8,397 nucleotides of DNA from assembly GCA_964624465.1 (NCBI GenBank), contig CAZUZD010000280.1, forward strand, positions 1 through 8,397. Reading direction: 5' to 3'. This DNA comes from CAZUZD01 sp964624465 (GTDB taxonomy: Bacteria > Planctomycetota > Planctomycetia > Isosphaerales > Isosphaeraceae). Positions 1-5,858 of the stretch are shown here, in pieces (within the stretch, counting starts at the first letter, position 1; each line of letters starts with the position of its first letter). A program made the translations under genes and the position numbers. The notes beneath the pieces are model-generated. The model worked only from the letters and a program-made list of their open reading frames with translations, was not told the origin of the DNA and did no database searches.

Positions 1-395
1 TCGGCCGCCCGCACCGGCTGCGGGGCCGGGTCGTCACCGGGGCGCAGCGGGGCCGGCAGCTCGGGTTCCCCACCGCGAACCTCGACGGCATCGCCGTGCA
101 GGTGCCCCTTGACGGCGTCTACGCCGCCCTCGCCCACCGCCACGACGCCGCCTTGCCGCCGGTGCCGGCGGCCGTGCACATCGGGGCCAATGCGACCTTC
201 GGGGCCTCGCGGCGCACCGTCGAGGCGCACCTGATCGACTTCGCCGGCGACCTCTACGGCCAGGACCTGGCGCTCGACCTGCTGGGGCGGATTCGCCCGA
301 CGCAGGCCTTCGACGGTGTGGCCGCGCTGGTCGCCCAGATGCACGCCGACGTCGCCCGCGCCCGCGGCATCGCCGCCGAGGCCCTGGCGGGCTGA
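1..395 (+). CDS. ribF: Riboflavin kinase domain of bifunctional riboflavin kinase/FAD synthetase (C-terminal part)
   Basis: The reading frame is open from the left edge (first full codon at 3) and ends at TGA 393-395, giving 130 visible residues. They match the riboflavin kinase domain, which phosphorylates riboflavin to FMN in the cytoplasm. Visible landmarks are the entry LRGRVVTGAQRGRQLGFPTAN (PTAN at visible residues 23-26, the Mg-ATP binding motif), DGVY at 38-40, the HIGANATFG segment at 59-67 where family members usually read NxGxxPTF, and TVEAHLIDF with Glu74, the expected catalytic residue. The end (LLGRIRPTQAFDG, then a helix with Gln-Met-His-Ala-Asp) is the usual C-terminus, so the domain is complete. 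The N-terminal FAD synthetase half should lie left of the window; if it is absent, this would be a stand-alone kinase. The Pro-to-Ala change in the PTF motif is a mild oddity. Confidence 0.93.
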   Translation, partial: GRPHRLRGRVVTGAQRGRQLGFPTANLDGIAVQVPLDGVYAALAHRHDAALPPVPAAVHIGANATFGASRRTVEAHLIDFAGDLYGQDLALDLLGRIRPTQAFDGVAALVAQMHADVARARGIAAEALAG

Positions 396-433
396 ACGTC
401 CCTCGCATCGGAATTATTCCGTGGGCGGGACGT
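396..433 (+). terminator. Nested inverted repeat directly after ribF, possible terminator or operator
   Basis: The outer arms ACGTCCC (396-402) and GGGACGT (427-433) are perfect complements. Between them, on almost the same centre, lies a perfect 13-base palindrome, CGGAAT-T-ATTCCG (409-421), unusually AT-rich for this window. As RNA it can fold into a hairpin starting one base after the ribF stop codon. There is no T-run after it, so it is not a classical intrinsic terminator. The AT-rich core could instead be an operator or promoter element for the secreted-protein gene that starts at 540. The structure is seen directly; the role is inferred. Confidence 0.45.
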
Positions 434-459
434 GTGCCAGGCAGTAGCCTGAGCGGGTC

Positions 460-503
460 GCCGGCACGAGGCCGGCCCTCTGGTGCTCGCCCCGGTCGGG
501 GCG
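460..503 (+). promoter_or_regulatory. Two small hairpins in the leader of the secreted-protein gene
   Basis: GCCGGC at 460-465 and again at 471-476 (a self-complementary hexamer) forms a 6-bp stem with a 5-base loop. CGCCCC (488-493) and GGGGCG (498-503) form a second 6-bp stem with a GGTC tetraloop. They lie between ribF and the ribosome binding site at 526-530. In such GC-rich DNA short stems arise by chance, so a regulatory role is only possible. Confidence 0.25.
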
Positions 504-525
504 CACCCGATCGACGCGGATTCCC

Positions 526-530
526 AGGAG
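526..530 (+). promoter_or_regulatory. Ribosome binding site setting the start at 540
   Basis: AGGAG lies nine bases before the ATG at 540. The frame is also open from a GTG at 483, but no comparable site precedes that codon, and starting there would put 19 polar residues ahead of the signal peptide. This site therefore decides the start. Confidence 0.7.
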
Positions 531-539
531 TCCCTCCCG

Positions 540-3425
540 ATGCAACGGTCCGATGCTCCGGCCACGCTCCGCGGCCTCGTCGCCTGGTTCGTCCTGCTGG
601 CCGGCGAGCTGGTCGCCCCCTCGGCCGTCCTGGCCGACGAGCCCGACTCCGGCATCTACCTGGTGCGCCGGGTCCACGACCTGAAGTTCGCCGGCGGCAC
701 GCTCGAGGACCTCGTCGAGCCCGCCGCACCCGTGGACCAGCCCCGCGATCGGCCGGCGGACCTCTGGCTGGCCGGGATGGTGGACCTGAGCGTCTGGATC
801 GATGGCGAGGGGGAGCTGTTCCTCGACCGCCCCGAGCTCGCCGGCGGGGGCCCGTTCAACCCGGGCTTCTCCGAGGTCGAGCCCGACGACGTGGTCGTGA
901 TCCGTCTGCCGAAGCCCCGCGCCGGGGTGACGGGCCACCTGGTCGGGCCCCGGCCCGGCCGGCCGGCGGGGACCGATCCGGTGCGGCTGGCGTTCACGCT
1001 CGACGGCGCGAAGTCCGACGCCGGCGCAGCCGAGCGGTTCCGCCGGGCGAAGGTGCAGCACTACGTCCGCCTGCTGATGCGCGGCGGGCCGGGCACCGCC
1101 TGGTACGGGCATCAGATCCGCGCCAGTAACCCCGGCGGCGCGGTCCCGCCGATCCTCAACGGGTTCGCCACCCGCCGCGGCCCCGACGACACGTATGCCC
1201 TGCTCAGCGGCGGCCGGGCCCTGAGCGAGAACCTGCAACTCGACCGCGTCCTGATCGAGCGGCCCGGTGGCAACGCCCCGGCTGCTGCGGACGCGAAGCC
1301 GGTGCGGCTGGACACGATCCCGGGCATCACCGTGGCCGAGATCGACTGGACGGCGCGGCTGGCGGGCAAGACGCCGGCACTCGACCCGCTGGCAAAGCTC
1401 ATCCCGGCCGACCAGCACGCCCTGTTCGTGCCCGACCTGAAGGCGGCCGGCACCCTGCTGGCGCTCGAACGCCGCTGGGGCGGCCTGCCGCTGCTCGCCC
1501 TCGCCGCCAGCTCGGGCGAGGACCAGGGCGTGGTCGCCCGCTACGAGCAGCAGCTCGGCCTGGCCCGCGCCGACCTCGCCACGCTGGCCGAGCGTGGCCT
1601 CGTGAGCGGCCTGGCGCTGACCGGCTCCGACCCTTATTTCGCCGACGGCACCGACGTGGCCGTGCTGCTCCAGACCGACCAGCCCGACGCCCTGCTCGCC
1701 TGGGTCCGCGAGCGGATCGCCGCGATCCCCGACGCCGAGGCGATCGAGGGGACGGTGGCCGACGACGTCCGCTGGACCGGCAAGCGATCGGCCCAGGGGC
1801 GGGTGCGGACGCACGCGGCGGCCCTGGACGGCGCGGTGGTGGTGACGAACTCGCTGACGCAGCTGAGCGGGATCGCGGCGGCCGCCCGGGGCAAGTCGCC
1901 CGCCCTGGCCACGGCGCCCGAGTACCGGTTCTTCCGCGACCGCTATCCGCGCGGGGCGGCCGGCGAGGCGGCGCTGCTGGTGCTCACCGACGCGACGATC
2001 CGGCGCTGGTGCGGGCCGAAGTGGCGGATCGCCCAGTCCCGCCGCCTCCGCGCCGCCGGGGCGCTGGCCGAGGCCCAGGCGGCATCCCTCGATGCCGTCG
2101 TCCAGTCCGCCGGCCGGCCCGAGGGCCTCAAGTCCCCCGAGACCGATGTCGACCTGGGCGAGCTGACCTGGGGACCCGGGGGCGTGGGCTCGACGATCTA
2201 CGGCCTGCCCGGCGCCCTGACGCCGATCGCCGAGCTGCCGATGGAGACGGTCACGCCGATCGAAGCGGCGGCTTACGGGCGCTGGCGGGACACGTATCAG
2301 AGCAACTGGCGGGGTGTGTTCGACCCGATCGCCGTGCGGATCTCCGAGTCGGGCGGCACGCTGGGCGCCGACGTGACGGTCATGCCGCTGATCGTGGGCT
2401 CGTCGTACCGCGAGCTGATCGGGATCATCGGCGACGCGAAGATCGCCGCCGGCGCCGGCGACCCGCACCCCGAGGCGGTGCTGCACGCGGTGCTGGCCGT
2501 CGACCCGAAGTCGCAGCTGCTGCGGCAGGGGGACCAGTCGTTCCGCCAGATGACGCAGGCGCCGGCGCGGGTGGGCCTGACGTGGATCGGGCCCACCGTG
2601 GCCGCCTACGCCGACGAGGACCCGTTCTGGGCCGAGCTGGCCGGGGCGGAGGACCTCAACGCCTTCCTGAACCGCGAGTGGACCCGGCTGCCGGTCGGGG
2701 TGCACGTCGACTCGGGCAACCCGGTCACGATGGCCCTGTTCCTGACCAGCCTGCGGGCGTTCGCCCAGCAGTCGGCGCCCGACACGCTGACCTGGACGAC
2801 GCTGCCGCACGGCGAGAAGTCGTACGTGCGGATCTCGGCCCCCGCCGGCGCGGTGCCCACGCCGCGGCCGCTGAACCTGTACTACGCCACCACCCCCCGC
2901 GGCCTGATGATCACCCTGAGCGAGCCGATGGTCCAGCGGTTCCTCGACCGCCAGGCCGCCCCGGCGCCGGTGGCCGGGGCCGGGTCGGCCTGGCTGGGCG
3001 AGAGCCTGGCGGCGCGGGCGACCCCGGCGGCGCTGGAGCGGATCGGCGGGCTCTCGCGCCGGTCGGTCCGCGAGCGGCTGCGGTCGCAGTCGTGGGCGAA
3101 CCTGGCGATCCTCAACGAGTGGCGGCGGCTGTACCCCGATCGCGACCCGGTGGCCGTGCATCGCGAGGTCTGGGGCGTCACGCTCGTCTGCCCCGGCGGC
3201 GGCTCCTATGTCTGGAACGACACCTGGCACACGATGGAGTCGACCGCCTTCGGCCATCCCGGCGCCCCGAAGCCCGGCCCCGAGTTGCCGCAGGCGCTCA
3301 CCGGCCTGGCCGGCGCCCGGTTCGGGATCACCCTGGGCGACGGCGGCCTCCGCGGCCGCGTCGAGCTCGACCCGGCCCCGAGCCCGGCCGCCGCACCCGA
3401 GGCGGCGCCTGCCGCGAAGCCCTGA
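540..3425 (+). CDS. Large secreted protein of unknown function, 961 residues
   Basis: I do not recognise a named family with confidence. The protein starts with a Sec-type signal peptide: a polar N-terminus with Arg11, a hydrophobic stretch around residues 13-31 and an Ala-Val-Leu-Ala site, with likely cleavage after Ala32. No later membrane segment is evident, so it is probably exported to the periplasm or cell surface. The middle (from about residue 288, IPADQHALFVPDL) alternates long helical and strand stretches and loosely resembles large extracytoplasmic DUF3352-like proteins; this is an impression only. Near the end, an NEWRRLYPDRDP segment (about 859) is followed by CPGGGSYVWN with Cys884, a pattern reminiscent of pseudopilin-like planctomycete proteins. 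Only two cysteines stand out in the C-terminal half (491 and 884). The last 18 residues are a Pro/Ala-rich tail. It lies 44 bases before the metallopeptidase gene and is probably co-transcribed with it. Confidence 0.9.
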   Translation: MQRSDAPATLRGLVAWFVLLAGELVAPSAVLADEPDSGIYLVRRVHDLKFAGGTLEDLVEPAAPVDQPRDRPADLWLAGMVDLSVWIDGEGELFLDRPELAGGGPFNPGFSEVEPDDVVVIRLPKPRAGVTGHLVGPRPGRPAGTDPVRLAFTLDGAKSDAGAAERFRRAKVQHYVRLLMRGGPGTAWYGHQIRASNPGGAVPPILNGFATRRGPDDTYALLSGGRALSENLQLDRVLIERPGGNAPAAADAKPVRLDTIPGITVAEIDWTARLAGKTPALDPLAKLIPADQHALFVPDLKAAGTLLALERRWGGLPLLALAASSGEDQGVVARYEQQLGLARADLATLAERGLVSGLALTGSDPYFADGTDVAVLLQTDQPDALLAWVRERIAAIPDAEAIEGTVADDVRWTGKRSAQGRVRTHAAALDGAVVVTNSLTQLSGIAAAARGKSPALATAPEYRFFRDRYPRGAAGEAALLVLTDATIRRWCGPKWRIAQSRRLRAAGALAEAQAASLDAVVQSAGRPEGLKSPETDVDLGELTWGPGGVGSTIYGLPGALTPIAELPMETVTPIEAAAYGRWRDTYQSNWRGVFDPIAVRISESGGTLGADVTVMPLIVGSSYRELIGIIGDAKIAAGAGDPHPEAVLHAVLAVDPKSQLLRQGDQSFRQMTQAPARVGLTWIGPTVAAYADEDPFWAELAGAEDLNAFLNREWTRLPVGVHVDSGNPVTMALFLTSLRAFAQQSAPDTLTWTTLPHGEKSYVRISAPAGAVPTPRPLNLYYATTPRGLMITLSEPMVQRFLDRQAAPAPVAGAGSAWLGESLAARATPAALERIGGLSRRSVRERLRSQSWANLAILNEWRRLYPDRDPVAVHREVWGVTLVCPGGGSYVWNDTWHTMESTAFGHPGAPKPGPELPQALTGLAGARFGITLGDGGLRGRVELDPAPSPAAAPEAAPAAKP

Positions 3426-3469
3426 TCCGTCCCACTGCCGAACGACTCCGCTTGCCGAGGGAGCCTCTC

Positions 3470-4396
3470 ATGTCCGCGTCCGTCCCGAAGTCCCTGCTCG
3501 CGTCGGCCCTGATGGCGGTGCTCGTCCTGATGGCGGGGGCGTCGTCGGCGCGGGCCGATGACGCGCCGCCCGCGGCGCCGCCGCTGGCGGTGGTGGCGGA
3601 GCCGACGGAGGCCCTGCGCGCGGCCTTCACGCTGGCGCCCTTCTACCGCAAGGCGATCGACTGCGGCGGCCTGCCGGTGCTGGGGTCCGAGCAGGTCTCC
3701 AACTTCGCCCTCCGCGAGGCGGCGTACCTGATCGACCACCTGCTGGAGGGCCGCGACGACATCCGCGCCGCCATGGTCGCCAGCAAGACCCGGTTCGCCG
3801 TGATGGCCCCGACCGAGCTGACGACCGACATCCCCGAGCACTCCGACCTGACCCCCAAGCGCTACTGGGACCGCCGCGCCCGCGGCCTGGGGGCGACCCC
3901 GCAGCGGCCGGCGGTGAGCTGCGGCGCCGAGAACTTGCTCTGCCTGCCCGGCGACCCGTACAGCACCGAGAACCTGCTCGTGCACGAGTTCGGCCATGCG
4001 ATCCACGAGATGGGCGTGCGCCGGATCGACCCCACCTTCGACGACCGTCTCCGCGCCGCCTTCGACGCCGCCAGGGCCGCCGGCCTCTGGGAAAAGACGT
4101 ACGCCGCCACCAACCCCAACGAGTACTGGGCCGAGGGCGTGCAGTCGTGGTTCCACACCAACCGCCCGCCCGACGCCATCCACAACGACGTCGACACCCG
4201 CGACGAGCTCAAGGCCTACGACCCGAAGCTCGCCGCCCTGCTGGCCGAGGTCTTCGGCGACCGCCCCTGGCTCTACGTCCGCCCCGCCCAGCGCCCCCCC
4301 GCCGAACGCCGCCACCTCGACGGCTTCGACCCCGCCACCGCCGGCCGCTTCGCCTGGCCCAAGGACCTCGACGGCGCCGACCGCGACCGCCCGTGA
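3470..4396 (+). CDS. Secreted zinc-metallopeptidase-like protein (HExxH gluzincin type)
   Basis: This 308-residue protein is preceded by a strong ribosome binding site, GAGGGAG at 3457-3463, six bases before the ATG. A signal peptide spans residues 1-29, with a hydrophobic core LLASALMAVLVLMAGA and probable cleavage after Ala-Arg-Ala29. The catalytic motif is HEFGH at 172-176 (His172 and His176 as zinc ligands, Glu173 as general base). About 45 residues later, NEYWAEGVQSWF supplies Glu222, the likely third zinc ligand, as in gluzincins; the pattern recalls the anthrax lethal factor-like (M34/ATLF) fold and related uncharacterised bacterial and fungal proteins. After it comes TRDELKAYDPKLAALLAEVFG, the usual family ending. 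Cysteines 65, 151 and 158 could form disulfides after export. The substrate is unknown. Its place right after another secreted gene suggests a shared extracytoplasmic task. Peptidase activity is likely but not proven. Confidence 0.88.
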   Translation: MSASVPKSLLASALMAVLVLMAGASSARADDAPPAAPPLAVVAEPTEALRAAFTLAPFYRKAIDCGGLPVLGSEQVSNFALREAAYLIDHLLEGRDDIRAAMVASKTRFAVMAPTELTTDIPEHSDLTPKRYWDRRARGLGATPQRPAVSCGAENLLCLPGDPYSTENLLVHEFGHAIHEMGVRRIDPTFDDRLRAAFDAARAAGLWEKTYAATNPNEYWAEGVQSWFHTNRPPDAIHNDVDTRDELKAYDPKLAALLAEVFGDRPWLYVRPAQRPPAERRHLDGFDPATAGRFAWPKDLDGADRDRP

Positions 4397-4420
4397 GCCG
4401 ACCGTGGTTCCGGGTGTGTC

Positions 4421-4468
4421 GTAGGGCGGATCAGCGCCAGCGTCATCCGCCGGGCCGGGTCGGAGGCC
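4421..4468 (+). repeat. REP-like element, copy A (plus orientation)
   Basis: The unit opens with GTAG (4421-4424), then GGCGGAT (4425-4431), a 13-base centre and ATCCGCC (4445-4451), giving a perfect 7-bp outer stem. It is followed by a 17-base GC-rich extension to 4468 shared with copy B. A and B agree at about 45 of 48 positions; they differ by one substitution in the stem, one single-base insertion in the centre and one substitution in the extension. A GTAG tetranucleotide at the 5' foot of an imperfect hairpin is the hallmark of bacterial REP sequences. Confidence 0.75.
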
Positions 4469-4481
4469 TCGATGCTTGCGT

Positions 4482-4519
4482 GGTGGCTGGCGCTGCCTCC
4501 GGCGGCTGATCCACCGTAC
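4482..4519 (-). repeat. REP-like element, degenerate copy D (minus orientation)
   Basis: Read on the minus strand this starts GTAC-GGTGGATCAGC, matching 13 of the first 15 bases of the clear copies, and ends in CCACC, which pairs with GGTGG. The centre has diverged and is longer than in the other copies. It faces copy A, so the two form an inverted pair. It is the weakest copy; a chance match is possible. Confidence 0.4.
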
Positions 4520-4535
4520 TTGAGAAAGTCTTGAT

Positions 4536-4582
4536 GTAGGTCGGATCAGCGCAGCGTCATCCGCCGGGCCGGGTCGGTGGCC
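4536..4582 (+). repeat. REP-like element, copy B (plus orientation)
   Basis: This is a direct repeat of copy A 115 bases downstream: GTAG (4536-4539), a stem of 4540-4546 with 4559-4565 carrying one T-C mismatch, and the same GC-rich extension (4566-4582, 16 of 17 bases identical). It faces copy C across 68 bases. Confidence 0.75.
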
Positions 4583-4633
4583 GTCGCCCGGACCAGGCCG
4601 ATGGGCCAATCGTATGGTCGCTCCTCCGGGCGT

Positions 4634-4663
4634 GGCGGATGACGCTGCGCTGATCCGCCCTAC
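4634..4663 (-). repeat. REP-like element, copy C (inverted)
   Basis: The reverse complement of the repeat: GTAG reads on the minus strand at 4663-4660, with stem GGCGGAT (4659-4653) pairing to 4640-4634. Except for one missing central base it is identical to copy A over the hairpin, and identity continues three bases past the GTAG (GTC on the outer side, as in copy A). With copy B it forms an inverted doublet able to fold into one long hairpin, the layout called a REPIN. Confidence 0.75.
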
Positions 4664-4678
4664 GACATGCCCGACGCC

Positions 4679-4707
4679 ACGCCCGGGTTCCGGGGTGCCT
4701 CGGGCGT
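4679..4707 (-). terminator. Hairpin at the stop codon of the RMD1-like gene
   Basis: ACGCCCG (4679-4685) and CGGGCGT (4701-4707) are perfect 7-bp complements around a 15-base loop. The stem begins inside the stop codon of the minus-strand gene that ends at 4707. No T-run follows on the minus strand. It could act as a terminator for that gene or, with the REP cluster, as a barrier between the converging transcripts. Confidence 0.4.
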
Positions 4708-5801
4708 CAGTGGCGGAAGAAGGCGAGGACGATCTCGAGCGCGATCAGGAGGACGACGACGATCTCGAGGAACTCCAGGCGCGAGCCGCTGGCCTGGTGG
4801 ACGAGGAGGTCGTAGACGTCGCCGACGGTGTCGAGCTTGCGGCGGATCGACTGTTGCCACTCGTCGAGGTGGAAGCGGGCCGAGGCGAGGCCGTAGACGC
4901 GGGAGAGGTACTGGTCGCCGATGAGCTTCAGGGCGTTGTCGGCGCGCTCGAAGAGGCTGGTCGCCTCCAGTTCCAGCTCGCGGACGTTGCGGACGGCGTC
5001 GGCGTGGGTGCGCCAGAGCCACTCGGGCCAGCGGCGGCGGCGGTTGGTCTCGGGGCGGATTGAGCGGTACGCGGCCTCGAGGCGGTCGTCGAGCCGGTCG
5101 TCGATGTGGCGGAACTCGAGAAGCTGGACGTTGGCGAACTCGATGACCTGCAAGGTCTCGGCGCAGTCCTGGTCGGCGATCAGGCCGGCGGCCCAGTCCA
5201 GGGCGACCACGTCGTGCGGGCTGTAGGCGAGGCTCAGGCGGGTGGCCTCGCCGACCTCCTCGGGGCTGAGCGGGTCGGGTTCGAGCCGCAGCAGCCGGGC
5301 GGCCCAGTCGGCGTTGGCGGCCAGCCAGCCGGGCTCGACGGACCCGAGCTGGAAGAGGATGTACTCCTCGCTGAGCTCGGAGACCTCGAAGCCCGTGACG
5401 ACCGGCCGGATCCGCTCGATCCAGGGCGCGACCACGAGCCTGGCGGCGGTGACCAGGGGCGCGGGATCGGCCAGGTGGGCGGCCAGTTGCAGGAGGTCGT
5501 CGGGGGTGGCGCGGACGCGGTGCTGGACCATCAGCGACAGGGCGCCGAAGTCGAAGAGGGTCAGCTCGGCGCGGGGCGGCCCGACGGCGAACTGGGTTCC
5601 CGGCAGGGCCATGCCCGAGGCGTCGAGGGCCAGTCGCACGGGCGCGGGCCGGTAGCGGATCGACTCGGGGGTGCGGCGCCGGCGCGTGAGCGGGCCGGTC
5701 TCGGCCGCGAGCAGGCCGCGGCCGCGCTCCAGGTCGATCTCGTAGCCGATGTCGAAGGCGAACGCCAGGTGGATCGTGACGTCGATCGGTGCGGTGTTCA
5801 T
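4707..5801 (-). CDS. RMD1/DUF155-like protein with C-terminal membrane anchor
   Basis: This 364-residue protein starts at ATG 5801-5799; no in-frame start lies further upstream before the kinase gene. There is no signal peptide. The C-terminal third carries the features I associate with the RMD1/Sif2/DUF155 group: a long charged helical region, then HLDEWQQSIRRKLDTVGDVYDLL (about 311-333), a short linker and the segment RLEFLEIVVVLLIALEIVLAFF (341-362) that is its only membrane anchor. The bulk would face the cytoplasm, with the tail in the inner membrane. The motif EFANVQLLEFRHIDDRLDDRL (221-241) is probably helical or coiled coil. In eukaryotes, relatives (RMD1, RMND1) are membrane-associated and RMND1 supports mitochondrial translation; the bacterial role is not known. 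The gene follows the kinase gene by 57 bases on the same strand, so it may be its partner or target. The family call is from memory of motifs and would need a profile search. Confidence 0.8.
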   Translation of the reverse strand: MNTAPIDVTIHLAFAFDIGYEIDLERGRGLLAAETGPLTRRRRTPESIRYRPAPVRLALDASGMALPGTQFAVGPPRAELTLFDFGALSLMVQHRVRATPDDLLQLAAHLADPAPLVTAARLVVAPWIERIRPVVTGFEVSELSEEYILFQLGSVEPGWLAANADWAARLLRLEPDPLSPEEVGEATRLSLAYSPHDVVALDWAAGLIADQDCAETLQVIEFANVQLLEFRHIDDRLDDRLEAAYRSIRPETNRRRRWPEWLWRTHADAVRNVRELELEATSLFERADNALKLIGDQYLSRVYGLASARFHLDEWQQSIRRKLDTVGDVYDLLVHQASGSRLEFLEIVVVLLIALEIVLAFFRH

Positions 5802-5821
5802 GCGGCCGCCATTATGGCCGC
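5798..5821 (-). promoter_or_regulatory. Hairpin and four-codon upstream ORF at the RMD1-like start
   Basis: On the minus strand GCGGCC (5821-5816) pairs with GGCCGC (5807-5802), a 6-bp stem ending right at the start codon, in the place where a ribosome binding site would be; none is seen. A tiny frame, ATG GCG GCC GCA TGA (5812-5798), ends in an ATGA overlap with the real start. This could couple translation to upstream ribosomes, or be chance. Confidence 0.25.
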
Positions 5822-5858
5822 CCGCGGGGGCCGACCGCCAGCCGTGGCGGGCGCGGGG

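Larger units (their letters stand above)
4397..4706. other. Convergent intergenic region with REP-like repeat cluster
   Basis: No gene is supported in this 310-base gap between the convergent metallopeptidase and RMD1-like genes. It contains four GTAG-headed palindromic elements in alternating orientation (4421-4451 plus, 4482-4519 minus, 4536-4565 plus, 4634-4663 minus) and a hairpin at the right end. Only the stretch around 4520-4535 is AT-richer. Being transcribed from both sides, the hairpins may end or protect both transcripts. Confidence 0.75.

Noticed and set aside
483..539. GTG at 483 as the start of the large secreted protein
   Set aside because: It lacks a ribosome binding site and adds a polar leader before the signal peptide, while AGGAG precedes ATG 540 at the right distance.
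414..3257. A 947-codon open frame on the minus strand opposite the large secreted protein
   Set aside because: Its translation is dominated by Arg, Gly, His, Pro and Gln with no domain, and it is the mirror of a real gene with a signal peptide. Long antisense frames are expected when third positions are nearly all G or C.
4421..4663. CRISPR array
   Set aside because: The copies alternate in orientation, are themselves hairpins and are spaced irregularly (31, 17 and 69 bases apart); no cas genes are present.
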